DNA of 64,000 bases, taken from positions 30,865,930-30,929,929 of the forward strand of contig NC_035443.2 in NCBI RefSeq assembly GCF_002127325.2. Direction: 5' to 3'. Position numbers and translations under genes: made by a program. Under the pieces are notes generated by a model. The model saw only the letters and a list, made by a program, of their open reading frames with translations. It did no database searches and was not told where the DNA came from. Positions 39,110-50,824 of this stretch are shown piece after piece (within the stretch, counting starts at the first letter, position 1; the number at the start of each line of letters is the position of its first letter). The DNA comes from Helianthus annuus (Eukaryota > Streptophyta > Magnoliopsida > Asterales > Asteraceae).

Positions 39110-39592
39110 TGTAGGATCGTATCGCGACCCGAATGAGTCGATCAGAGGCGCTTTCGTCAATTACAGGTGCGGAAAACAAGTAATCAACGTAGGAATACCT
39201 TGCAATACACTTTAAACTCTTTCTGTATTGATTTGACAGCGATTACATTCAGTTCTCAATCCGGCAGCACTTCGGTACGAGATTCAGCAAACATTACAAA
39301 TGAAATCGCTCATAGGGTATTTATAGGCAATTGGGATCGCTTATTGGACAGGCCCAATAAGCGGTCCAGAAACTTGACACATGTGCGGTTCAGGTCTTGG
39401 TCATTCGAGTGATCCAGCTCTTGACGTTCGAGCGGACCAGACATGTCCGTTCGAGTGGACCAAAGCCAAATGAGCGATCCAACCATCTAAAACCTATACA
39501 ATATCATTATTTCTCGTATTTCGTGCCCAGATCTAACAATCTAAGACTATGACTCGATACAAGACGTAATCAGCAGATGTAGTGCACCAACA
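39110..39592 (-). repeat. 5' LTR of gag-only element
   Basis: 483 bp, same length as the other LTR, with about six substitutions. Most are transitions, as expected for methylated repeats. Confidence 0.9.
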
Positions 39593-41944
39593 CCTAGGGG
39601 CTAGACGCCCCACCTAGCCCCCTTTTTGGCAGAATGTTGTTAATATGTTGCTGTACATACCCAGCATGACTTGATTTCATGGAAACGAGCATAACTCTCT
39701 CGTTTTTAATCCGTTTTACCCGATTCTTTTTCCCACGCGTCCGTAATTTAATTCTCCATCATATGGAGTTAAAATCCAACATCCAACATAATAAATTTTA
39801 AGACTTCTAAGCCTTCGACTTGTTACCTTTTTATCGACTTTTAACCCGTTTATGCATTTTATCAAACAAACTTATTTGTTTGATCCTTATATCCCTTACA
39901 CGTCTTCAATTTAAGGCTATCTACCATATTAGGTTCTAATCACAGGTTTATTACACAATTTAAACCCGTTTTCGCTCGTATGCTTATTTTGACCGGTTAA
40001 GGGTAATTAAGCCTATTTTAAGTATGAGTCTCTTTCATTCACATCAAGCATTATATTACGACATTTCTTGTCCAATAATCTTTCTTCACAACTATATTTG
40101 TATTGTATTAAGTGTGGAAATTCCTAAACTCCGAGTTTTACCCCTCGAATCATTATTTTACGGCAAAGACTATTATGGAGTCAAATGACTAAGGATTCAC
40201 ATCATTCGCTTTTGTTTACTCATTCTAAGTGTTTAATTATGCATACTACTCTTTTCCGAACAACCCTTATAGGTCGTTCGCTCGGTTTAGCTTTCAAGGG
40301 CATTTTGGTCAATTTTCATCCTTTTTTTACTACAAGGTCCTTTACATACTTGTTTGACCCCAAAACCCGACCCTTTTAATCATATCCTTGTTTATAAACC
40401 CATGTGCTTCTAAACACCATAAATATAATACAATTTATTCGGTTTACCAAAAAGGTAACCGAATATCTATATCTTAACCTTGCCTAACTCTTATAGAATC
40501 TCAAGTTCTACATGATGAGTTGAACCATTATACATACCTGGCTCGGATCAATATATTGACCCGTTTCAATACCTTGACTTAGTAGCCGCTAAGCAATAGC
40601 GATGTACGTATCCATTTGATATTTATTCCTATAAACATGTAACTCGACAAACCATTAGACAATATTGTCAAAGGGTGATAATTTCACCTTTTGACCCGTT
40701 TATTTACCTAGTGACCTTCGTCACTTCAAGCAAATGCCAATTTCATGTATTATGCTAATTTAAAGTCTACTAGCGAAAATACGGGATCAAGCGTAACGTA
40801 ACGGAATCGTAGTTACGTACCTTTAAAGCGCTCCTTTCTAACGCGTGTTTCCACCGGCTTGTCCACTCGACGATCCGGAATCCTTGCCTATAGAGTTCAA
40901 CCAACAGTGTTTAGAACTCCTTTCACAACATATCACGCATAATTTTCTATATAGCTCAAGCATGCGTTTTTATCCCTGTTTTCCTATGTTAGCTTTCTCT
41001 TAAGCGTTTTAACAAACACCTTGAGGCAATAATTTTACACATTTATAATCAAGTTCATAACTTGTTATTTTTGCCAAGCTTAATCATACATTTTAACTCC
41101 ATTATGTCATGCATGCACATTATCATCAGAATCATCTTGTAGAATTCAAGTAACACCACTTATTATAGCCATAATTCTTGTGTTCATCCTATTTCTATAA
41201 AACCCATTTAACCTATAAACGGATTATCATGAATTTCATAGTTTGAACATAATTTCAGCAAGTTATTAACTAGGATTCACTCTAGACACGTTCTCATTAC
41301 AAGATTCATCTAAACATCACATAATCAAGCTTTGATTTTCGATTTCACAAATCATCAAGAATTTGAGATGCAATTAAAGGATAAAATTTAGTATCCTTAT
41401 GATCCCTTCAACGAGGTGATCATGAATTTGTGCTTGAAAATCGATTTGGAACTGATTAGGGCCTTCAATTTGATGGAATTTGCATGAACTAGGATTTGTG
41501 AGGAACCCTTGTGTCGCCCCTGTGTCTTGAACGACCAGACACACACATCTAGTGTGTGTGTGGTATTTTTCTTTTATTTTTATAACATCAAGTTTCCAAT
41601 TTAGCACTCTTGGCCCTCCAACTATTGCCAAATTAAACCTTGGGTGTTTTAACCAAGTTTCTTTGTTACATCTAGACTTATAACTAACTAGGTTAAACAA
41701 TCCTATTTAACTTAGTGGGTTCGGGAAAATCATAACCCGTTTTATTTTGAAGTCCCGTTAACTCGGGCCTCTTATGAATTTTATTTACTCAAAAACTTTT
41801 ATTCTCTCTTTATTTACTACGAGGTTTATTTATTTAAATCCTGTTAATTACCGGGTTAATATTTATCACCTACGGCATCTTACCCGTTCATTAATATTAA
41901 CGTGGTTTGATTACTTAAACCCGTTTTTGGGGTGTTACACGTAA

Positions 41945-42365
41945 TCCAAGTGTTTTGAAAACCATTAGACTTGTCTCGTAATTCCATGTACTCGACCCAT
42001 GACTACTCCAGCCTCCCAGATAGCAAGTTCCAATGATATGAACCTATAGACCTGCAAGCATGCAGAAAAGTGTATCAGACAACGCTGATTAGTTCAAAGT
42101 TTGTTAACACGTTTAGTTACCAGATATGAGTTTAGAGCATTTCAGAGATTCGATGTTGTTAATAACTCGATTACCGCCGATGGCTCCAGATTATTTGCCC
42201 TTCCCCAATGCTCTATCAAACATTGGTCAAGTGGTTAAGGTAATTAGTTCATGACCATCCTCCCCGGTACGGTGTGAGGGTGCCAAACCTAATAGTGCTA
42301 TCAACTAATAACCCCGTTGCCTCCCCGGCAACCTATTCGGTATATGCTGGGACTTAATGATAGAT
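41945..42365. mobile_element. Right piece of the older split LTR
   Basis: Continues the LTR begun at 25605. CTGCAAGCATGCAG, CGGTACGGTGTGAGG...GCCAAACCTAATAGTGCTATC and GGGACTTAATGATAG match the order of blocks at 1310-1700 in the first LTR. Similarity fades near 42365. Confidence 0.65.
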
Positions 42366-42395
42366 ATGAGTGTATTAACCAACATCCCGAGTTTA

Positions 42396-42574
42396 ACATG
42401 CGATTTTATATACATAGGGTTTTATTATAGGAACATGCGATTTTACGTGGTAAACATGCGATTTTATATACATGAGGTTTTTAATATTGTAACATGTGAT
42501 TTAATGTGTTTCCATGCTATGACATGCAATTTATGTTAATTTGTATGTCTTACCAACATGCGATATTTTATAAA
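42396..42574. repeat. Degenerate ACATGCGATTTTATA repeats
   Basis: About six copies or near-copies (about 42396, 42434, 42454, 42490, 42522 and 42555). A further GATGCGATTTTATATA lies at 45441, on the far side of the solo LTR, showing that the LTR inserted into this repeat. Confidence 0.75.
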
Positions 42575-45427
42575 TGTCACACCCCAACCGATGGCGGAAT
42601 CATCGGGGCGTGGCACTGAGCGAAACAGATTGTTCAGAAGTTTCCATAACAACTATTTATATAATCCAGTTAAAGATACGTCCCATACCGTATCCCGAAT
42701 AAACAAACATGTCATTACAGATAATCATCCAAAGAAGAAATTCCGTTCCGACAACTCAGATTCAAATATTATTACAGCAATTGTTTATCTGCTTCTAGAC
42801 CCCTATTCTGTTGACTTTCTGGCTGTAATGCCAGAGGACAAGATCTACAGACAACTATGCCTTAGACGCTTGTTCTTGGCAGACAACTATTTGTTGGGGG
42901 CTTCTAGAAACTTATTCAAGCCTCGCTTTCCTAGCAAATAAGCATCCTAATTACCTGTCACATACGTTAAAATAAAGTCAATACATAAAATGTAAAGGTG
43001 AGCACACAAGTTTGATAATAGCATATAGAGTTCGAATAGTTTACGCATAACCAGGCACGTACACGGAGGAAAATGATGCATGTTAATTATCGACATGGGA
43101 CCATCGATACCAACGACTGCGGGCTGACCGTCCGAGACGGTTCGCAATACATGATTACCACCGTAATCCATGCAAGTAATTGTCCTTAACAACCCCCGTG
43201 TGAACGGGTGCTGAGTCCAAACTATAGTACTATGTTGCTAAGGCAGGTAGATAGCACTCCACGTGTAACCATAATAAACAGCATTCATTTAGTCAAGTAG
43301 CACATGCAATTTGGTTAGCGTTCAAATAGTTTGTGTTTGATTGTGATTTGATAGGTAACGTATGTAACACCCAAAAGTGCTAAAAGCAAAAGGGATCGAG
43401 TATACTCACAGTGATTGATTGTGGATTGAAGGGAGCGCTGAGAGTAGTGTTAGCCTGAATAGTTCGATAGCATAACGATAAGTAACGCAGAAAAGTAAAC
43501 AAGTGTGAATGGATCGAATGGGCTGGTCGATCGAACGGCAAGTTCGATCGAACGGGCTGTCCGGTCGGCTGGTATGTCCGGTTGGACAGTCTTGTTCGAT
43601 CGGCCGGCAGGCTCGATCGGCTGGACCATTCGAGTGGATTGTTTCTTCCTCTGGTGTGTTTGTGTTTGAGGATTTGAACTTTTGAAGTTTTCGTTGTAGT
43701 ATATGAGAACACTGAAGTGTTCCTACTTTTCAAGTTGATCGATCGAACGGTTCGTTCGATCGGCTAGCTCACTCGATCGGCTAGCTCACTCGATCGGCTA
43801 GGATCTTCAGAATTAGTCCTCAACTGAATGTCACTCGATCGAACAGGCTGTTCGATCGGCTGGAATTCCCTACCACGAACGAGTTGTGAAAACGATTAAG
43901 TGTTGAAGCATAGTATCTCATGATCCGAACAGTAATGTTTACCAATCGAATGACCTATTCGATCGAACATTACTTCGTCAATACTATACTTCAAAAGTTT
44001 GGAAAAGTGGGATGCCATGTGCTAGCCGATCGGCTGGCCCGGTCGATCGGCTGGTGTGTCCGATCGGCTGGGCTGTTCGATCAGCCTAGCCGTTCGGCCA
44101 GCAAGTCTGACCTAGTCGGCCTCTCGTCTAACACTTGGTCGTCTGGTTACTTGTCATTATATCGAGGTAGTTTGATAACGAGTTGAACTATGATACCTTC
44201 GTTCTTACCCGTCTCTCCGGCTCGGACAGGAATCACCCAAGTCCGGCCGGTGAACGGTTCGGAACGTTGGTTTAAAGTTTAACCCAAAATCAGTGAACCT
44301 TGTTTATAGACTCCGAATCTTGAACCTTTTAACTTGTTAGAATGATTAGTTAGCCGGTTCAAGCTCCGTTTCTAGCGGTTTGAAGGCATTGAGTGTAAAA
44401 GAGTTGAAAGAAAGTTGGGATTCCTTCTTTCAATCCTTCACAACTTGTGGATGTTTAGATCTTTGATAGATCTTAACTTGTTTATGTGGAAATCGGTTAG
44501 ATTTAAGCTAATTCATAGTTGAATGAGGCCAAAACATGATGTTCTTCAAGAACACCATGATGACATCACCCAAGAACACTTAGATCTTGGTGATTTCACG
44601 GTTAGAATCCAAGTTTTGAAAGATAGAAAGGTGTAGAATCAAGTAATGATAATGATAAAAAACGTACAAGAATTAGAGTGAAAACTTACCGGGATTGAGA
44701 GAAATCTAAGAAAAGGTGAAGAATAGGAGCTGGCCGGTCAGAACTTTCCAAAAGTGGAAATGAAGACAAGGACAACCCTATTTATAGGCTTCCAAAAGAG
44801 GAAAGTGGCAGCCGATCGGCCACGAGCTCCGATCGAGTGGGCTGCTCGATCGGCTGGCCTGTTCGATCCTGGTGCTTCCTGTTCGATCAGCGACCCACTT
44901 CGAGTATTTTGCGACGGTTTTCGACGTTTCGATTTCGATGGACGATGATACAAATACGATAGGGTTCCTAGTCAAATTACTTTTAATCCCAACCACTATA
45001 TCTATGTACAAGCATCTACTTTTTGCGTTTCGTTGTCGGTTTCGATTGAGTTCGATTGCCTTTCGAGTTTCGATTCGATTTTCGATTGATTTGCTTGAAT
45101 ACCACACCAAACATAAAGTAAACACGCACAAGTAACACATAAGGCACACACACACGTATAACAATACCAAAATTCGCATAATTCGAGTCTCGAGTTCGAT
45201 GATTGTTAGATCGGTTTGATTACTGATTAGTTAACTTTATCGCGTTGTTACTTCCTACTATTCACAGTCGTAGATCGGTCGCATTGATTAAACATTCGAT
45301 TACTTCGATTCTTGCTGATTACAACACTTACTCCACATAATACAACTAAAACACAAAATAGACTATCTACAGTCAAGAAAGTCAAAGTTGACTTTGACTT
45401 TGACATTCGAAAACACGGGGTGTTACA
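42575..45427. mobile_element. Solo LTR (2853 bp) with 5-bp TSD
   Basis: Starts TGTCACACCCCAACCG, ends CGGGGTGTTACA, and is flanked by exact ATAAA repeats (42570-42574, 45428-45432). There is no internal region or partner LTR, the signature of LTR-LTR recombination. A TATA box (TATAAATAGGG on the minus strand, about 44779-44789) suggests minus orientation. CGATCGGC motifs are scattered between 43598 and 44853. No coding. Confidence 0.88.
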
Positions 45428-45432
45428 ATAAA

Positions 45433-45513
45433 TTTAAGTGATGCGATTTTATATAACACATCTGCAAGATCATAAGCATACAAAATAAGCATACTTTTTA
45501 AATTTAAGTAGAG
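45433..45513. other. Short flank with repeat remnant
   Basis: Holds the last copy of the ACATGCGATTTTATA-type repeat and AT-rich sequence. Confidence 0.5.
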
Positions 45514-45613
45514 TTAAAAGTGTTTAAAATTAGAACCATCAGAAGTTAAAATAATCATACAAAATAAGCATACTACTATTGTTTTAACACAATAAAAGAC
45601 AATAAAATGATCA

Positions 45614-45840
45614 AGAGAAACCTTGTTCCTTGAAGCAAAGATCTTGTCACGTTCTGTCGAGCTGACCCCCATATTCTCTTTCACTGTAGACAGAGCATCC
45701 TTCAGAAAAGAGAAGACCAAGTCATCAGCTTGAGACTGTTCCTTAATGTGCTCCAATGCGGTGTCTCTGAAGCTCGATGGTAGTTCTTCAAGGAGTCTTT
45801 CCCACATGTCTTGATTAACACAGTCGGCACTGTTAGGGTA
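45614..45840 (-). pseudogene. Single-exon-like fragment of an unidentified host gene
   Basis: On the minus strand a frame with ordinary coding character runs from about 45840 to 45618: DMWERLLEELPSSFRDTALE, then HIKEQSQADDLVFSFLKDAL. It ends in AAG|GTTTCT, which looks like a splice donor. No neighbouring exon is visible on either side, and the codon use is unlike the surrounding repeats. It looks like a captured or relic exon. I do not recognise the parent protein. Confidence 0.5.
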
Positions 45841-45907
45841 TTACAAGTCCTCTTTTAACCTCTGCGCTAATATCAAAACACGATTCTTTCTCCTCAACCC
45901 CAAACCC

Positions 45908-46112
45908 TATCACCTCTCCACCCCTTCTCCTCACCAGCCACCACCCTCCCACCTGCCGCCACCCTCCCACCGTTTGCCACCATCCCACCGTCCGCCACCC
46001 TCCCACCGTTGCACCCCTCCCACCATTGCACACCTCCCACCGTCGCACTCCTCCCACCTTCACACCCCTCCCACCATCGCACACCCTCCCACCATCACAC
46101 AACCTCCCACTA
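45908..46112. repeat. CCCACCNTYGCAC minisatellite
   Basis: About a dozen imperfect 15-17-bp units based on CTCCCACCATCGCACAC. The open frames across it (Gly/Val-rich or Pro-rich) are repeat artefacts. Confidence 0.85.
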
Positions 46113-46199
46113 GCTGCCATCATCATCAACAGCCGCCATCGTCAACAATCGGGTATGTTTTGTGCTTATTTTATTTTTTTTGGTTGTTAATTTCTAGAA

Positions 46200-46383
46200 A
46201 TTTGGTGCTAGTTTGCTGAATTTTTGGTGTTTGTTTGCTGAATTTTGGTGCTACTTTGCTGAATTTTGGTGTTAGTTTGCTGAAATTTGGTGTTAGTAGT
46301 CTGAATTTTTGGTGTTAGTTTGCTGAAATTTGGTGCTAGTTTGCTGAATTTTTGGTGTTACTTTGCTGAATTTTGGTGTTAGT
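46200..46383. repeat. TTTGGTGTTAGTTTGCTGAAT minisatellite, left part
   Basis: About nine units of 20-22 bp. The array resumes at 47963-48010, so it was split by the element at 46393-47953. Confidence 0.9.
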
Positions 46384-46392
46384 TTACTGATT

Positions 46393-47953
46393 GAGAAAAA
46401 TGCCCGGATAGTCCCTGTGGTTTCGCCTTTTTTCACCTATAGTCCCCAACTTTCTAAAACTACCTGAATATTCCCCAAGTTTTCATTTTTTGTTCCTGGA
46501 TAGTCCCTGGGTCTAACTTCAGTTACTTTTCTCTGTTAAAATGATGTGAAATGACAAAAATACCCTTTCCTTAAAAGGCCAAACCATAGGGACTATCCGG
46601 GCATCTTCTTCATTTTTATTTATAAAACCCCACCACCACACTTCATCTTCAACCTCCACCCTCCTCCACCATGTGAATCATAAACCACCCTGTGAATCAT
46701 AACCCGCACACCATGTGAATCATAATCCGGACGGTATTTTTGAAGCTTATCAGTTCGATTCCATTGCTCATCCTGCGGAGAGTCTCCATTCGGAAGTTCT
46801 GTTTATCCAGGGTTTGTCGTTGTTCATTCGTTAAAAGTGGTTCAGTCTTACGGATCAGCATAAAACAAATCTGTGTGCAAGGGTCGATATCAGTATTGTT
46901 TAAAAACAGTTTCACAGGTGTTGTTGATAGCGAACAAGAATATTTTTTTAACAGATCTGTTAGAACAAATCAGTTCAGTTTGAATCAACTTCTGAACGTT
47001 GCTGGTTATACAGATCTGCATAATAATTGCGAATACATCCACATAATTTAGATGTTTGAAACAGTGTTCATTCGTTGAAACATGGTTCATTCGTCCTATC
47101 TGCTGATAATCTGAAAGTCCGAGTCTTGTGTGTTAATCACTGATCTGGATATTCACGGATAAACACTCTATTGATCTGTATGAATCAGTTGTCTGTTTAT
47201 ATTCAAGTAAATCTGAAACAAGAATAATATTCACGATTCAAGATTGATTCGCCCGGATCTGAAACAGATCAGATTGTTGACCAGTTAGCGTGAATCGACG
47301 TTGTGATTAGTATTGTTGCAGTGGATTTGTTCTGCACATATTCAGTCACTTGTTGTTTACGCATCCGCGTAAATATGTGAATTTGCAGAGTCAAGAGTTC
47401 AGTCTATTTGCAGATTAATATACAGTCTATTCGCTCGAACAGAAACAGTAAATCTGTTGTTCATTATCTGAAATCAGTAAATCAAATCCGAAACAGTTCG
47501 ATAACGCCGCAGAATTAATTACAGTCGCTGAAGTTTGCACATTCATTGAGTTAGTTTTGTTTGGTTTGGTTCAGTTTGGTGATAATTCAAACGAATCCGG
47601 TGGAAGGAGAGGGCACAGGGGTTTTGTCTGGTGTGCGGGTTATGATTCACCGGGTGGTGGGGGAGGGTGGAGGAGGGTGATGGTGGGTGGAGGTTGAAGA
47701 TGAAGTGTGGTGGTGGGGTTTTATAAATAAAAATGAAGAAGATGCACGAATAGTCCCTGTGGTTTGGCCTTTTAAGGAAAGGGTATTTTTGTCATTTCAC
47801 ATCATTTTAACAGAGAAAAGTAACTGAAGTTAGACCCAGGGACTATCCGGGAACAAAAAATGAAAACTTGGGGACTATTCAGGTAGTTTTAGAAAGTTGG
47901 GGACTATAGGTGAAAAAAGGCGAAACCACAGGGACTATCCGGGCATTTTTCTC
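46393..47953. mobile_element. Mutator-like foldback element, 1561 bp, 9-bp TSD
   Basis: Long terminal inverted repeats of about 300 bp (GAGAAAAATGCCCGGATAGT at the left, its complement at the right) and a 9-bp TSD TTACTGATT at 46384-46392 and 47954-47962. Long TIRs with a 9-bp TSD are the hallmark of Mutator-like elements. The middle (about 46730-47600) is not transposon-like and has no long open frame; it may be captured host DNA (Pack-MULE) but I cannot name a source. No transposase. Confidence 0.85.
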
Positions 47954-47962
47954 TTACTGATT

Positions 47963-48015
47963 TTTTGGTGTTACTTTGCTGAATTTTGGTGTTAGTTTGC
48001 TGAATTTTTGATTGT
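47963..48015. repeat. TTTGGTGTTAGTTTGCTGAAT minisatellite, right part
   Basis: Two to three further units after the Mutator-like insertion. Confidence 0.85.
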
Positions 48016-48369
48016 TATTCATGCCTATTATTTCAGTAGCTTGCAGAAGTTGAAAACAAACAGTCTTCTTCTTGCAGACTCCAGAGGTTTGGTCTACGTC
48101 TTCTGGTTCAGATGTCTACAAACGTGGTCCGCAGACTGCATACATTTTACCTTTGAAAAACAAACAACACCTTAGTCTTTTCACATGGACCTAACTGAGA
48201 AAACTAACAACCATTCACGCATGGGGCTATCCGAGTAACAACCAAGCTAACCAATGGAACAAAAGTCTAGTTTTAGAAAGTCGAGGACTATTGGTGAAAT
48301 TTTTCCAAACCACAGCTACCTGAGCATTTTTCTCTTCTAGACTATGTTTCTATGTAGAGAAAATTACTT

Positions 48370-49432
48370 TTGGAGCCCCAATATTTTAGAGGTGTTAATC
48401 ACTTGACTCAAAAATTTAAAACTTTAACGCCCCAAGTCCCTAAACGCACTTTTAGTAATACTTGGAGTCCAAATTTCTAACATCGTTAGAATTTTTTGGT
48501 TAACTATTATTAAATAACCAAGTTACCCCTATAGTTAAAAAGTAAGAAAAATGATTTTATTATTAATATATATATATATATATGTGTGTGTGTGTTATCT
48601 ACACCATAACACACAATAGAATCCGAGTCTCTCTCTCATCACCTTCTCCCTTCCATACCCCTCTCTCAAATAAAGCTTCCCACCACCACAACCACCATCA
48701 CCACCACCACCACAATCACCACCGCACCACCACCACCACCATCACCACCGCACCACTACCATTACAGTCACGACCGCACCACCACCATCTCCTCCACCAC
48801 AATCACCACAGACTAAGATAGAGCAGCTTGAGGTCATACATTCAACATCCAATTCAAAAAATCATCATCGATTTTCACAGATCTCAAAATTTACCATCGA
48901 TCTTCACAGATTTGGTAACATTTGACAAGAAAATGAAATCGGAAACCCTTCGGTGAAGCTTTGTGGTGACTGTGAGTTTGTGACGGTTTTGGATAGATGG
49001 AAACCCTGATTGAGCTGGTGAAACGTCTGATAGGGATGGAGGAATGGAAAGTGCAGCTGGTGAAACGTTTGGTGACGGTTTGTGGTGATATTGATGGACA
49101 ATTTTATGATCTGATTCAGCTGTTTCGGACAGGTGGAAGCCCTCCGGTTGTGGTGGCTCTTGGTGGTGTTGTTTAGGAGAGAGAGAGAGAGAGAGGGTGT
49201 GTGCGGGAGGGGGGGGGGGTTGTGTATATAGTAATAAAAATAGAAAAAGATCCTGTAAATACCTCATGCATTAAAGGGTTGTATCAACGTATAAAATGAC
49301 TGAAATACCCTTTTACTTAACAAACTTGATAGACGATGTTGAAAATTTGGACTCAAAGGAATACCAAAAGAGAGTTTAGAGATTTAGAGCGTTAAATATT
49401 TTAGTTTTGGACTAAAATGATTAACATTCCTA
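48370..49432. mobile_element. Foldback element with CCA-repeat interior (~1.06 kb)
   Basis: The left arm (TTAATCA...ACTTTAACGCCCCAAGTCCCTAAA...GGAGTCCAAATTTCTAACATCG) is mirrored by the right arm (CGATGTTGAAAATTTGGACTC...TTTAGAGCGTTAAA...TGATTAA) over about 130 bp with mismatches. The interior has (TA)n(TG)n, CT-rich sequence, a CCACCACCATCAC repeat (48678-48800) and a GA run with a G tract (49174-49220). A 127-codon minus-strand frame at 48884-49267 is low complexity at its ends and is not called. Confidence 0.6.
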
Positions 49433-49435
49433 AGG

Positions 49436-50140
49436 GTGGACGGTATGCTCTCGGTGAGTGGAGCGGGGAGCTCACTTTGCCGCGCGGTGAACCATTGCTA
49501 GCCCTTGTTCGGTGAGTGGGGAGTGTCCAACTCGGTGTATACTCACTGAGTGTTTGAAGAGGAGAGAGGTGGTTAATGGTGGGTCCCCATTAACCAACAA
49601 ATCACATTTTTTTTTTTTAAATTGAGTGAGTGTTTGACCATTGTTAGTGTTTGAGTGGAAAATGAAGAGTAGAGTGGAGACTTGACATGGCATAAGATTA
49701 TTGGATAGTGAAAACAGAGAGTGATTCTAAAACACAGACTCAAAAAGTAATTCTCTTCTATATATCAAAGTTAAATCCCTTTAATTTATAAAAAAAACTC
49801 AATAAACATCCCCATACTTTATTTTTAAAAGTTCTTACTTTTAATCAAACTAACTTTTTTTATCATTATTTTCATATCACAAATTCAAAAGATGAAATTA
49901 TCAAAACATGTAGAATAACATTTCCCCACGTTTCCCCTTTAAAATATGATCATGATTGGGCTGGTCTGGTCACAACCCTCAAAATCACACGTCAACTCAC
50001 AAGTGTGCTCGGTGACGATGAGCCACTCGCCGTAGTGGACGAATAATAATAATAATATTATCATCACCGAATTATTCCCTTTAATCCTCTCTCTATCTTC
50101 ACCCAACAACAAATCCTCCACTTGTATTATTATTATTTCA
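49436..50140. other. Intergenic region upstream of the bHLH gene
   Basis: About 49436-49710 repeats GGTGAGTGGAG/GAGTGTTTGA words and probably is a decayed MITE. The rest (49711-50140) is AT-rich promoter-proximal sequence; no firm element was identified. Confidence 0.4.
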
Positions 50141-50144
50141 CCGG

Positions 50145-50172
50145 AAACACACACACACACACACACACACAC
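50145..50172. repeat. (AC)n microsatellite in bHLH 5' leader
   Basis: About 14 AC units ending some 20 bp before the start codon of the bHLH gene; likely polymorphic. Confidence 0.9.
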
Positions 50173-50192
50173 CAATTGTTTATGTTCCGGCA

Positions 50193-50766
50193 ATGGTTTC
50201 GCCTGAGAACAACACCAATTGGATCTATGAGTACGGTTTAATTGAAGATATTGCGATAACTGATACTAATAGCTTCACCGTTCCGGTTTCTGGATTCACC
50301 TGGCCGGTTCAAACAGCTTTCAACGGTTCATCATCTAACCCTAGGTGATATTTTCTTACTCTTTTTGTTTAATATTGTAACTGTTATCATAATTGACCTG
50401 TTATTGCTGAGAATTTTGTTTGCTTGTTGAATTTAGGGTTTCATGCTTTGATGTTAGTTATATTAAATGTTAATAATCGTAAGAATCGGTAGATTCACTA
50501 GCGATTAATCGATTAATCAGAGTGGGATTTTATATGTAATGTTCAGTTTTATATGTATATACACATTTTTATATGTGATTTTTTTGAAGTTGACATGTTT
50601 TAACACCTTTTTCAACCCATATTTTGAAGCAAATAGGATTAATAGCCGGAATTTGCAGATTTTGGCTGAAATTTGGCCGGTATCGCTAGACTACCACAGA
50701 TTTTTGGTCTATTAGGACCGGATTTGACCGACTAAGCGAAGGCTAGGCGTGATTTTTACAACCATT

Positions 50767-50824
<58 letters not shown>

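Larger units (their letters stand above)
32449..39592 (-). mobile_element. Gag-only copia-like retrotransposon (TR-GAG type), minus strand
   Basis: Two 483-bp LTRs (32449-32931 and 39110-39592), TGTAGGATCG...CACCAACA, differ at about six sites by eye. TSD CCTAG is exact at 32444-32448 and 39593-39597. The PBS at about 39095-39106 (TGGTATCAGAGCT) and the PPT at 32932-32944 (TGAGGGGGAGTC) fix minus orientation. The only coding is a long gag frame (34784-38536). No protease, integrase, RT or RNase H is seen in the 6.2-kb interior, so mobility would depend on another element. Confidence 0.88.
25792..41939 (-). mobile_element. LARD-like LTR retrotransposon, minus strand
   Basis: Two LTRs (25792-28610 and 31969-41939, the second split by a 7.1-kb insertion) flank a 3358-bp internal region without an intact open frame. 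With the insertion removed the LTRs are 2819 and about 2822 bp. Both start TGTAACACCCGACTTAATTAATC and end GGGTGTTACA. PBS (31951-31965) and PPT (28614-28624) fix minus orientation. Flanking pentamers CATAA (25787-25791) and CGTAA (41940-41944) form a TSD with one transition. Long LTRs and a noncoding interior fit the Large Retrotransposon Derivative class, probably gypsy-mobilised. Confidence 0.8.
31969..41939 (-). repeat. 5' LTR of LARD-like element, split by a nested element
   Basis: LTR sequence occupies 31969-32448 and resumes at 39593-41939. The interruption is the copia-like element at 32449-39592. The insertion target sits in the LTR's GGCTAGGCGTCACGCCTAG palindrome. The second part includes the 41374-41700 frame shared with the other LTR. 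Confidence 0.85.

Noticed and set aside
48582..48821. His-rich open frame
   Set aside because: Translation of a CCACCACCATCAC simple repeat inside a foldback element.
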